From Microbacterium azadirachtae (GTDB lineage Bacteria > Actinomycetota > Actinomycetes > Actinomycetales > Microbacteriaceae): a stretch of DNA of 64,000 nt. Shown here piece by piece: positions 50,609 through 58,596 of this stretch. The notes beneath the pieces were generated by a model. That model ran no database searches and was not told the DNA's origin. It was given only the letters and a program-made list of their open reading frames with translations. Position 1 is the first letter of the stretch. Each line of letters begins with the position of its first letter. The translations under genes and the position numbers were made by a program. The stretch is from contig NZ_JYIX01000036.1 of NCBI RefSeq assembly GCF_000956505.1, positions 248,001 to 312,000 on the forward strand. Reading direction: 5' to 3'.

Positions 50609-51721
50609 TCAGCGCCACACGTCGGCGGCGATGTCCACGACGGAGCGGATCTTCGCCCACTGCTCGTCCTCAGTGAGCACGTTGCCCTCCTCGGTCGAGG
50701 CGAAGCCGCACTGCGGGCTGAGCGCGAGCTGCTCGAGCGGAGCGAACGCGGCCGCCTCGTCGATGCGGTGCTTGACGACCGAGGGGTCCTCCGGCTCGCC
50801 GCTCTTCGAGGTCACCAGTCCCAGCACCACGGTCTTGTCGCCCTTCGGCAGGTACCGCAGTGGCTCGAACCCTCCCGCGCGGTCGCTGTCGTACTCCAGG
50901 AAGTACCCGTCGTACTCCACCACGTCCAGGAGCTGCTCGGCGACGGGCTCGTAGCCGCCCGAGGAGATCCAGGTCGAGCGGAAATTGCCGCGGCACACGT
51001 GGGTGGTGACGACGAGGTCGTCCGGCTTGCCCGCGAGCACGCGGTTGAGGATTTCGGCGTACCGCTCGGCGATGCCGTCGGTCACGATGCCGCGCTCGCG
51101 GGCCTTGGCCAGCTCGGTCTCGGAGCACAGGTAGGCCCAGGCGGTGTCGTCGAGCTGGAGATAGCGGGCACCGGCCTCGTAGAACGCGGCCAGCGCGTCG
51201 CGATAGGCCTGCACGAGATCGTCGACGATCGCGTCCCTGCCGTCGTAGGCCTTCGCGGTGATGTGGTCCGGCTCGAGACGGAAGTCGAGCACGGTCGGTG
51301 CCGGGATCGTGAACTTCGGGACGGCGCCCGTCGAGCCCGCGACCGTCTCCTGCAGCGCGGAGTAGTGCGCGAGGAAGGGATGCGAGGGATCGAAGCGGAT
51401 CGGGCCTGCGATCTCGACGCCGCGCGGCTTGGTCTGCACCCCGCGGAACTGGATCCCGTGGTCCAGCTCGACGATGTCGACCCCGTCCAGGAAGTCGAAG
51501 AAGTCGAAGTGCCACCAGGAGCGGCGGAACTCGCCGTCCGTCGCGGGACGCAGACCGGCATCCGCCTGCTTCGTCACGAGGTCCGCGACTGCGGCGTCTT
51601 CGGCGGCCTTCAGGCCGGCTGCGTCGAGTCGGCCGTCCGCGTGGCTCTGCCGGGCGGCCTTCAATGCCGCAGGACGGAGGAAGCTGCCGACGATGTCCGC
51701 GCGGAAGGGGCGAGTGCTCAT
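50609..51721 (-). CDS. MetE-like methyltransferase-fold protein
   Basis: A 370-residue protein of the cobalamin-independent methionine synthase C-terminal family, about half the length of full MetE. The start RADIVGSFLRP and GEFRRSWWHFDFFDFLDG are typical of the short form. Likely zinc ligands are His and Cys in TTHVCRGNF and Cys in SPQCGF. Short members transfer methyl or alkyl groups to thiols such as homocysteine, often from methylcobalamin or unknown donors. It converges on the TIM-barrel gene and is divergent from 51900. A role in methyl disposal is possible but unproven. Confidence 0.88.
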   Translation of the reverse strand: MSTRPFRADIVGSFLRPAALKAARQSHADGRLDAAGLKAAEDAAVADLVTKQADAGLRPATDGEFRRSWWHFDFFDFLDGVDIVELDHGIQFRGVQTKPRGVEIAGPIRFDPSHPFLAHYSALQETVAGSTGAVPKFTIPAPTVLDFRLEPDHITAKAYDGRDAIVDDLVQAYRDALAAFYEAGARYLQLDDTAWAYLCSETELAKARERGIVTDGIAERYAEILNRVLAGKPDDLVVTTHVCRGNFRSTWISSGGYEPVAEQLLDVVEYDGYFLEYDSDRAGGFEPLRYLPKGDKTVVLGLVTSKSGEPEDPSVVKHRIDEAAAFAPLEQLALSPQCGFASTEEGNVLTEDEQWAKIRSVVDIAADVWR

Positions 51722-51899
51722 CGCTCGATGATAGGGGCGTGAGGCCGCGTATGACAGGATCCCTGACACATGGCGACATCCGGCGGGATCGGTGGTCGGA
51801 TCCGGTCTTCTACGGCCGGATCGCGGAGGATCCCATCCGATCGGCGGAGGACTCCGAACAGAGGGTGAGCGGCATCGTGCCGCACTCGAGGAGGAGAAA

Positions 51900-52310
51900 A
51901 TGCGTTCGTCACCCAACCGTCTGATCGGCGTCATCTTCGGCGCCGTGTACATCGTCGTCGGCGCGCTCGGCTTCGCGGTCACCGGAGGAGTGTCCTTCCT
52001 GGCGACGCAGGGCGGCATGCTGCTCGGCATCTTCATGGTCAATCCGCTGCACAACGTCGCGCACCTGCTCATCGGAGCCGCGCTGCTCGTGGCCGGCCTC
52101 GTCTCCACCCGGGCGGCGAAGGGAACCAACACCGTCGTGGGGGCGGCCTATCTGCTGCTCGGCATCGTCGGGTTCTTCCTGGTCGGGACGGCGGCGAACA
52201 TCCTCGCGCTGAACACGTTCGATCACTTCCTGCACCTCGCGAGCGCGCTGCTGCTGCTCGCGGTCGGGATCGGGGTCGAGCGGACCGCGCCGCGCGGGGC
52301 GATGGCCTGA
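51900..52310 (+). CDS. DUF4383-type four-helix membrane protein
   Basis: A 136-residue protein with four membrane helices: LIGVIFGAVYIVVGALGFAV, the conserved NPLHNVAHLLIGAALLVAGLV, VVGAAYLLLGIVGFFLV, and DHFLHLASALLLLAVGIGVE. The N-x-x-H-N-x-x-H pattern in helix 2 and HFLH in helix 4 are typical of this family, whose function is unknown. GAGGAG precedes ATG 51900. The next gene begins 7 bases after its stop. Confidence 0.9.
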   Translation: MRSSPNRLIGVIFGAVYIVVGALGFAVTGGVSFLATQGGMLLGIFMVNPLHNVAHLLIGAALLVAGLVSTRAAKGTNTVVGAAYLLLGIVGFFLVGTAANILALNTFDHFLHLASALLLLAVGIGVERTAPRGAMA

Positions 52311-52317
52311 GGCCGTC

Positions 52318-52842
52318 GTGCTGCGCAGCTGGCCCGCGCTCCTCGCCTGGGGCGCGGGCCTGATCCACCTGGCCATCGGCGCCTCTGTCTCCGGCGCCGA
52401 CGGGCGCGCCGTCGTGCTGCTGGCGCCGATGCTGTTGATCGGCGTCGTCGAGCTCGGCTGGGGCGTCGCCGTCCTCCGTGCGGGGCGCATGAGGCGGGGG
52501 AGAGGCGCAGCCGTCGGGGCGATTATCGCGGTGATCCTCGGGGCGGTCGCTCTCCTGGGGGGAGCACCGGTCATCGCGGTCGCGGCCTCGTCCGTGCTCG
52601 TCATCGCAGCGGGAGCGATGGCGGCGCGGTCGCGGGGAGCGGGGGTCGTCCGGGTCGATGCCGGGGAGGGCTCGACCCGGGCGTCTCGCACGAGGGCCAC
52701 AGGCGCGGTGCTGGGGGCCGTGCTCGTCGCCTCACTCGTGACGCCGGCGCTGGCGCAGACCGACGCCGGGGCGAACGGGGGCGGGCACGATCACGGCGGG
52801 GGCGTCGACCTGCCGCTCGTGGATCCGCACGCGCACCATTGA
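52318..52842 (+). CDS. Membrane protein with His-rich C-terminus
   Basis: A 174-residue protein from GTG 52318. Three N-terminal helices (LLAWGAGLIHLAIGASV, AVVLLAPMLLIGVVELGWGVAVL, AVGAIIAVILGAVALLGGAPVIAVAAS) are followed by a basic stretch, a fourth hydrophobic helix (TGAVLGAVLVASLVTPALA) and an outside tail GGGHDHGGG ... DPHAHH. The His/Asp tail could bind a metal ion. It is probably in one transcript with 51900-52310. No family recognised with certainty. Confidence 0.8.
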   Translation: MLRSWPALLAWGAGLIHLAIGASVSGADGRAVVLLAPMLLIGVVELGWGVAVLRAGRMRRGRGAAVGAIIAVILGAVALLGGAPVIAVAASSVLVIAAGAMAARSRGAGVVRVDAGEGSTRASRTRATGAVLGAVLVASLVTPALAQTDAGANGGGHDHGGGVDLPLVDPHAHH

Positions 52843-52863
52843 GCGGCGGTTCGGTCGGAGACG

Positions 52864-52899
52864 ACGACGAGGCCCCCGCCGGAGCGGGGGCCTCGTCGT
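52864..52899. terminator. Bidirectional terminator
   Basis: A perfect 16-bp stem (52864-52879 with 52884-52899), loop 4, between the converging genes 52318-52842 and 52913-54043. Confidence 0.88.
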
Positions 52900-52912
52900 G
52901 ATCCGATTCGGA

Positions 52913-54043
52913 TCAGAAGACGTTGGACTCGAGCCAGGCGAGCGGGTCGATGGCGCTGTCGTTGATGTGCACTTCGAAGTGCAGGCAGGATCCGACCGTC
53001 CAGCCGGTGTCGCCGACCCGGCCGATGAATTGACCGGCCGTGACGCACTCGCCGGCCTGGACCGCGCGGCTGCCGTAGGTCATGTGCCCGTACAGCGTCG
53101 ACACGGCGTTGCTGCCGCTGAGCGCCGGGTGGGCGATCTCGACGGTGACTCCGTAGCCCTGGTAGCTCTCCGAGGAGAGCGTGACGCAGCCGTCCGCAGC
53201 CGCGTATATGGGGGTGCCGATGCCCGCGGCGAAGTCCTGGCCCATGTGACTGCGGCCGGTGCGCGCGGCGCCGAACCCGTCTGTCAGCGTGTACGAGCCC
53301 GCCGCCATCGGGTAGATGACCTGACCCGGCTTGGCGATCGAGGCGACGCCGGAGCGCTGGGCCGCAGCGGTGGCGGCCTGCATCGCGCTGAGCTCGGACG
53401 GCGTGGTCGCGGTGAACGTGCCGTGCACCTGGACGTCGGGGAGCACGCCGTTGGCAGCCGTGAAGGACTGGGCGCGGATGTCCGCCGCCGCGCTGGTCGC
53501 GGGCTTGGCGTCGCTCGCGCGCACCATCCCGAGAGCGGGAAGCGCCGTCCCGACCACGAGCGCGGAGATCGCGAGGGCCGCTCCGGTGCTGCGGCCGAGG
53601 TTCTTGGCGCCCCGCCGGGGGCGCCTTCCGGCCGGGACGACGTGTGCGGACTGCTGCTCTGGAGCTGCGGAGCGCGTCGCCGGCCGGGGGGCCTGCGGCG
53701 GCGCGGGGATGTGCGCCTGAGCGGTCGTGGGGGAGAACAGCGGCGGGGTGGCCGGCTCTGCAGGGGTGCGCGAGAAGGCGGCGGGACCCGAGGTCTGCGC
53801 GGGGGCGGACGACTGTGCGGCGGCCTGTTCCCTCATCTCGCGTCGCGAACGGGGTGCGGCGGTGCCGACGGTCGCGGACGGGGATTCTGGCATGCGGGCA
53901 GAGGTGTGCGCGGTTTCGGGGGCTCGCGAACTGATGATGTGCTCCTCGGGCAGCGGAGAGGGTGTGACTTCTCCGCCATCGGGGGAACGGAGTGGTGTTA
54001 CAACTCCGTAATAATACGGACGGTTTCTGAGAGTTCTATACAT
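52913..54043 (-). CDS. M23-family cell-wall peptidase
   Basis: A 376-residue protein. A long Pro/Ala/Ser-rich N-terminal part (about 1-150) is followed by a membrane helix (AALAISALVVGTALPALGM), a linker, and a C-terminal LytM/M23 metallopeptidase domain: GFGAARTGRSHMGQDFAAG (first zinc His and Asp), and GSCLHFEVHINDSAIDPLAWL (HxH motif). It cleaves peptidoglycan crosslinks at the cell surface. The start is unresolved: ATG 54043 lies in an AT-rich strip with a CCGTA-TTAT-TACGG inverted repeat (54006-54019), while ATG 53893 lacks a ribosome site; codon use supports coding above 53893. Confidence 0.85.
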   Translation of the reverse strand: MYRTLRNRPYYYGVVTPLRSPDGGEVTPSPLPEEHIISSRAPETAHTSARMPESPSATVGTAAPRSRREMREQAAAQSSAPAQTSGPAAFSRTPAEPATPPLFSPTTAQAHIPAPPQAPRPATRSAAPEQQSAHVVPAGRRPRRGAKNLGRSTGAALAISALVVGTALPALGMVRASDAKPATSAAADIRAQSFTAANGVLPDVQVHGTFTATTPSELSAMQAATAAAQRSGVASIAKPGQVIYPMAAGSYTLTDGFGAARTGRSHMGQDFAAGIGTPIYAAADGCVTLSSESYQGYGVTVEIAHPALSGSNAVSTLYGHMTYGSRAVQAGECVTAGQFIGRVGDTGWTVGSCLHFEVHINDSAIDPLAWLESNVF

Positions 54044-54085
54044 TGGCCGCGAAACGCGGTCTCGGCGTGGCGCGATCCGAGGTCC

Positions 54086-56626
54086 TCAGCGGTGGTCGCC
54101 CCCGCGGTTGGTGATGGTCTGCACGAGCGCCAGGTACTCCTTCGGCGTCGCCTCGGGGAGGTAGGCGCTGCCGATGGCCATGCCGATCGTCGCGAGCTGA
54201 GCAGGATCCGCATAGGCCATGTAGATGGTCTCGTAGCGCGGGTTGAACTTGCTCTTGAAGCGGAACAACGACGTGAAGCCGTAGGCAGGCTCGAGCATCT
54301 CTCCGAGCCAGCCGAGCAGGCGGTCCATGACGCCGGGCTCGGCGGGCACCTCGCCCGGCTTGGTCGCGAGCGGGGCGCCGGAGAGGCTGAGGACCTGGAC
54401 GCCCTGCTCCTTCATGTGCAGGGCGGCGGAGGCGATGATGAACTCCATGATTCCGGGCATGGATCCGTCGCTGCGACGCATGAAATCGATGGTCCAGCCG
54501 GTGACCCTGCCATCGGTCCAGGTGGGCAGCCAGCTGGTCGTGGCCTCGATCCCGCCGTCCTTGTTGATCGCGAGGAAGATGCCGACGTCGGAGTCCTTGA
54601 GCTCCTCCATCCCGCCGAGGGTGAAGCCCATCTCGGGGAGCTTCTTGTGCGCGACCCATTCCTCGCTGACCGCGGTGATCTCCCTGGAATAGCGGGTCGG
54701 CAGGTCGTGCCACGTCGACCAGAGCGTCGTGATGCCCTCGCGTTCGCCGCGGTTGAGGGGCTGACGCACCTTCTGCCACGCCTTGCCCGTGAGCTCGAAT
54801 CCCGCCAGGTCGATCACGGTCTCCTCGCCCACGGACATGTGCTGCCATCCGAAGGACTGGAAGACCGGCAGGAAGCGCTCGTGGAAGCTGTAGAAGCACG
54901 CCGACCAGCCCTGCGACTCGCAGTAGGCGATGAACGCCTCGACGGTCTCCTGCTCCCTGCCTTCGGCGCAGACCGGATCCGACATCGTCAGGGCGACCTT
55001 GCGGATGACGCGGTACGCGACGGCTCCCTGGCCGTCGGGGGTGAACCAGTAGCTGTTGCCGGCCCACGTGCCCATGAAGCCGAGGGTGCCGCCGCCTCCT
55101 TCGCGCAGGAGAGCCCGGAAGCGCGCCTCCTCGATCACGTGCCGGTCGACCTGGGTGGCGCGGAACAGCCGCACGGCCGCGAGGATGAACACGATCCAGA
55201 ACGGCACGCCGACCCACTGGTAGACGAACAGGGCCGCGCCGTCGACGGGGATCCCCGCGTCCGCGATCGCGGGCAGCAGGCCGCTCGAGACGAACGGACG
55301 GATCAGGTCCGCCAGGAGCTCGCCGAGCGAGGGCTGTCCGTCCAGATAGTTGTCCCCGTCGATCAGCCCGATCACGAGGTAGGCGCCGGCGAACACCACG
55401 AAGGCGCCGACGACGGTGATCGCGAAGCGGCGCACGGCGGCACGAGGCGCGAGCACACGGAAGTGCCGTCGGGTGAACAGCAGCAGGGCGATCACGCCGA
55501 TCGGCACGAGCACGGCCAGGATCATCGCGATGCCGTCCTCGATGAGCAGGGCGCCGCGGATCTTGTCGTCCAGCAGGTCGTTGATGCCGACCGATGTGCC
55601 GGTCAGCAGGGCGATCACGGCGTTGACCATCAGCGCCATGATCCACGCGGCCCGGCGGCCGGTGCGAAGCCCCCAGGCGGCGACGAGCGTGAGCAGCAGC
55701 GGCACGAGGCTCACCAGGAACGGTCCTGGGCCCGAGTTCAGGATCGCGTCGGCCTGGCGCACGCAGTCGGCGGTGAAGTCCTCCACGCAGGACTTGGGCA
55801 TCTGCTCCGCCTCGATCGGCGAGAAGCCCGAGACGACGAGACCGAGCGGTGCGTACCAGGCCCCGGAGATGAGCACGATGAACGGCCCGAGTCCGGTCGC
55901 GGCGACGATCGCCGCGACCAGGGTGCGCACCTCGCGATGAGAGCTGCGATGCCACGTCGCCCGCACCGTGCCCCGCGCCAGCAGGAGGCTGAGCAGCAGC
56001 CCGAGCACGCCCGAGAGGAGGCGGAACACGCTGTCGCTGTCTGCGGCGTACAGCGCGAACATCACCAGCAGGGTGAAGCCGACGACACGGATCCGGCGCT
56101 GCCACAGCGCGGGGGCGAGAGCACTCGCCGCCATGAGCATGCCCACCGTGCCGATCGTGGGATCCGCGACCGCGTCGTAGCTCGCGAGCAGGCCCCATTG
56201 CGAACCCCACGAGACCAGCAGTCCCTGTGCGCTCAGGCCGATCACCATCGCGAGGATCCCGGTGAGGAAGAACGTCCACGCGGCGCGGACGCTGCCGAGC
56301 TTGCGCTCCGCGTAGGCGCCGGCCGTGAGGATCAGGGCGATCGCGAGCACTCCGCCGATCACCGAGTCGCCGAACAGCAGTGCGGTGAGCGGGGTCCACC
56401 AGTCGCCGTCCTCGATCGTCGTGCTCACAGAGGCGGCGAACTCCTGCGGGAACCGACCCAGGAACGTCCCGGTGACGAACCCGGCTGCCAGCACGACCAC
56501 GGCGAGCATCGCACTGAAGGGATTGCTGCTGAGATACGTCAGCACCGCACGGATCCAGCGCGGCACGGGACGCGGCGTCGGCGCAGGCGCGACGGTGCCG
56601 GCAGGGGCGTTGTCAGAGGGGGTCAT
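54086..56626 (-). CDS. MprF-like protein with C-terminal lysyltransferase (DUF2156) domain
   Basis: An 846-residue membrane protein. The N-terminal half has a rhomboid-like helical bundle and many further helices. The C-terminal part (from about 500) is the phosphatidylglycerol lysyltransferase-type GNAT domain: GTWAGNSYWFTPDGQGAVAYRVI, AFIAYCESQGWSACFYSFHERFLPVF, EETVIDLAGFELTGKAWQKVRQPLNRGEREG and PRYETIYMAYADP near the end. By family, it adds an amino acid from a charged tRNA to a membrane lipid and flips it, changing surface charge. The amino acid and lipid cannot be told from sequence. Confidence 0.9.
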   Translation of the reverse strand: MTPSDNAPAGTVAPAPTPRPVPRWIRAVLTYLSSNPFSAMLAVVVLAAGFVTGTFLGRFPQEFAASVSTTIEDGDWWTPLTALLFGDSVIGGVLAIALILTAGAYAERKLGSVRAAWTFFLTGILAMVIGLSAQGLLVSWGSQWGLLASYDAVADPTIGTVGMLMAASALAPALWQRRIRVVGFTLLVMFALYAADSDSVFRLLSGVLGLLLSLLLARGTVRATWHRSSHREVRTLVAAIVAATGLGPFIVLISGAWYAPLGLVVSGFSPIEAEQMPKSCVEDFTADCVRQADAILNSGPGPFLVSLVPLLLTLVAAWGLRTGRRAAWIMALMVNAVIALLTGTSVGINDLLDDKIRGALLIEDGIAMILAVLVPIGVIALLLFTRRHFRVLAPRAAVRRFAITVVGAFVVFAGAYLVIGLIDGDNYLDGQPSLGELLADLIRPFVSSGLLPAIADAGIPVDGAALFVYQWVGVPFWIVFILAAVRLFRATQVDRHVIEEARFRALLREGGGGTLGFMGTWAGNSYWFTPDGQGAVAYRVIRKVALTMSDPVCAEGREQETVEAFIAYCESQGWSACFYSFHERFLPVFQSFGWQHMSVGEETVIDLAGFELTGKAWQKVRQPLNRGEREGITTLWSTWHDLPTRYSREITAVSEEWVAHKKLPEMGFTLGGMEELKDSDVGIFLAINKDGGIEATTSWLPTWTDGRVTGWTIDFMRRSDGSMPGIMEFIIASAALHMKEQGVQVLSLSGAPLATKPGEVPAEPGVMDRLLGWLGEMLEPAYGFTSLFRFKSKFNPRYETIYMAYADPAQLATIGMAIGSAYLPEATPKEYLALVQTITNRGGDHR

Positions 56627-56731
56627 GCGTTGCTCTCTCTGCGATGAGCGCGCGGTTCGTTCCGGATCCGTGCGGTGGCGGGGGCACCACCCCTTCAGAG
56701 TGCCGAACGTCCGCGGCGTTGTACAGTCGCC

Positions 56732-57649
56732 ATGCCTTCCGCCGGGCCGATACCCTTCTCGATGATGGAGCAGCGCACACCCGGGTCGCGGAGCGCCCGC
56801 GGCGTCGTCAGCTCTCTCGCCGCGAGCGTGCTCTTCGGCGGCATCTTCTACCTCTACGGCGTCGTCGACGCCTCCGCGGAGGCCCAGTTCGGCTGGCGGA
56901 TGATCGTCACGGCGCTCTGTTACGCGCTCGCCCTCTCGACCAGGCAGGGCCGGGCCGCCTTCGCCCTGTTCTGGCGCGTGCTGTCCTCCCGCTGGTGGAT
57001 GCCCCTGGTGCTGGTCGCGATGAGCGCGATGGTGGGCTTCCAGATGTGGATGTTCGCCTGGGCGCCCGTGCACGGGTACGGGCTGGACGCATCGCTCGGA
57101 TATCTGCTGCTGCCGATCGCGCTGGTACTGGTCGGGCGGCTGCTGTTCCGCGAGCAGGTGAGCCGTGGGCAATGGGTCGCGGTGGGCATCGCCGTGGTCG
57201 CGATCGGCGCCAAGATCGCCTTCGAGGGGACGCTGTCCTGGGTGGCCCTCGGGATCTGCGTCGTGTATGCCGTGTACTTCACGGTGCGCCGGCACGCGGG
57301 CCTCGATCTGCCGGCGACGTTCGGTGCGGAGACGGTGCTGCTGATCCCGGTGGCGGTGGTCTTCGTGATCGTCATGCCCGGAGCCACGACTCCGCTCGGG
57401 CAGGCCGCGGTGATCGCCGCAGGCCTCGCCGGGACGCTCGCGATGTCGGCCTATCTCGGCGCGTCCCGGCTGCTCGGGCTTCCGCTCTTCGGCCTCCTCA
57501 GCTACGCCGAGCCCGTGCTTCTGTTCGTCGTGGCGATGCTTCTGGGGGCGCACCTGAGGGCCTGGGATCCGCTGGTCTACGGAACCCTCGCGGTCGCACT
57601 CGTCGTGCTCGCGGTCGACGGCTTCCGCCGCGCGAGGCGGATCCCCTGA
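56732..57649 (+). CDS. EamA/RarD-type transporter
   Basis: A 305-residue protein with ten hydrophobic helices, in the drug/metabolite transporter pattern: SLAASVLFGGIFYLYGVV, WRMIVTALCYALALS, SAMVGFQMWMFAWAPVHG, YLLLPIALVLVGRLLFREQVSRGQW (EamA signature), and SYAEPVLLFVVAMLLGA. It closely resembles RarD proteins. Substrate unknown. ATG 56732 lies 6 bases after a TACAGT box and could be leaderless; ATG 56762 or 56765 are alternatives. Confidence 0.9.
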   Translation: MPSAGPIPFSMMEQRTPGSRSARGVVSSLAASVLFGGIFYLYGVVDASAEAQFGWRMIVTALCYALALSTRQGRAAFALFWRVLSSRWWMPLVLVAMSAMVGFQMWMFAWAPVHGYGLDASLGYLLLPIALVLVGRLLFREQVSRGQWVAVGIAVVAIGAKIAFEGTLSWVALGICVVYAVYFTVRRHAGLDLPATFGAETVLLIPVAVVFVIVMPGATTPLGQAAVIAAGLAGTLAMSAYLGASRLLGLPLFGLLSYAEPVLLFVVAMLLGAHLRAWDPLVYGTLAVALVVLAVDGFRRARRIP

Positions 57650-57744
57650 CCCGGAGTGCGAGCGGTAAGGAACCCGTGCCTTCCGATGCCTGCGGACGTA
57701 CCCTGGAAGGGAGAGATGCGCCATCTCCCGATGGGAGGACCAGC

Positions 57745-57993
57745 ATGAGCCAGGAAGAACGCCCGCAGGGGGCGAGCGATCCGCGCGACGGCCTCGAGGG
57801 CACCTACACCGAGGTCGACGGGGAGCCGGAGCCCGAGCGCACCGTGCACGGGCAGTACACGCGCACCGAGCGCGGCGGTCCCGACCCCGAGGACGAGGGC
57901 GCCTACGCCGATGCCGAGCACGATGGCGGCACGGAACCCTCGCCGCACTCCACGCACGACCGGCACGGCAAGTACAACCGCCGCGACCAGTGA
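57745..57993 (+). CDS. Small acidic hydrophilic protein with G-x-Y repeats
   Basis: An 82-residue, very polar and acidic protein without membrane segments, predicted disordered. Four short motifs recur at near-regular distance: GTYTEVD, GQYTRTE, GAYADAE and GKYNRRD, each with Gly-x-Tyr and following charged residues. GGGAGGA precedes ATG 57745. It stands alone between the EamA and Lrp genes (converging on Lrp). I do not recognise the family; the Tyr motifs might be ligand or modification sites. Confidence 0.75.
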   Translation: MSQEERPQGASDPRDGLEGTYTEVDGEPEPERTVHGQYTRTERGGPDPEDEGAYADAEHDGGTEPSPHSTHDRHGKYNRRDQ

Positions 57994-58006
57994 GCCGTTA
58001 GGCGGC

Positions 58007-58483
58007 TCAGCGCGGCGCGGCGATGCCCGCGCCGTCGCGCCGCTCGAACACGAGCTGCGTCTCCGTGGCCCGGACCACGTCGTGCACCGTGATGCGCTCG
58101 AGGACGATGTCGCGGAGGGCCGCAGCGTCGGCGACCGCGACATGCACGAGGAAGTCATCGGCGCCCGCGATGTGGAACACCTGCAGCACGCCCTCCGTCG
58201 CCTCGAGCGCGTCGAACAGCGCCTCGACGCCGGTCTTGCTGTGGGTGCCCAGCCGCACGCGGATCACGGCCTGCACCGGGCGGCCGAGCGCGGCAGGATC
58301 GAGCAGCAGCCGCAGCCCCTGGATCACCCCGCGCGAGCGCAGGGAGCGGAGCCGGAACGCGCACGTGGAGGCGGGGATCCCCAGCGCGGCGGCGAGTTGC
58401 TTGATCGGAGCGTCGGGCTGCGCGGAGAGCGCGGCGAGGATGCGCAGGTCGAGGGCGTCGACACCGTGCTGTTCCGCGATCAA
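58007..58483 (-). CDS. Lrp/AsnC-family regulator
   Basis: A 158-residue protein. The helix-turn-helix (LDLRILAALSAQPDAPIKQLAAALGIPASTCAFRLRSLRSRGVI) is followed by the RAM ligand-binding domain (VRLGTHSKTGVEAL, GVLQVFHIAGADDFLVHVAV). TTG 58483 is chosen because GAGGAG lies 6 bases upstream and Lrp proteins begin close to the LD motif. It is divergent from the gamma-lyase-like gene, recalling the MdeR-MdeA pair of Pseudomonas, so it may sense a sulfur or branched amino acid. Confidence 0.9.
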   Translation of the reverse strand: MIAEQHGVDALDLRILAALSAQPDAPIKQLAAALGIPASTCAFRLRSLRSRGVIQGLRLLLDPAALGRPVQAVIRVRLGTHSKTGVEALFDALEATEGVLQVFHIAGADDFLVHVAVADAAALRDIVLERITVHDVVRATETQLVFERRDGAGIAAPR

Positions 58484-58533
58484 GATCCGCTCCTCGCGAC
58501 GTCCGAATGTTGCGCAGGACTCAAGTTTCGCAC

Positions 58534-58550
58534 GCAGGATGCCTTCCTGC
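58534..58550. promoter_or_regulatory. Inverted repeat in the Lrp/gamma-lyase divergent promoter
   Basis: GCAGGA (58534-58539) and TCCTGC (58545-58550) with 5 bases between, inside a wider TTGC (58510) to GCAA (58555) frame. It is a plausible Lrp-type operator for both genes. Confidence 0.4.
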
Positions 58551-58596
58551 AGCAATAGATCTGGCGGATCACTGCGCGCAGAAGGATCCTGGGATC

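Noticed and set aside
52898..56647. 1249-residue plus-strand open frame opposite the M23 and MprF-like genes
   Set aside because: Low-complexity Arg/Gly/Asp/His-rich shadow; both minus-strand proteins have clear domains.
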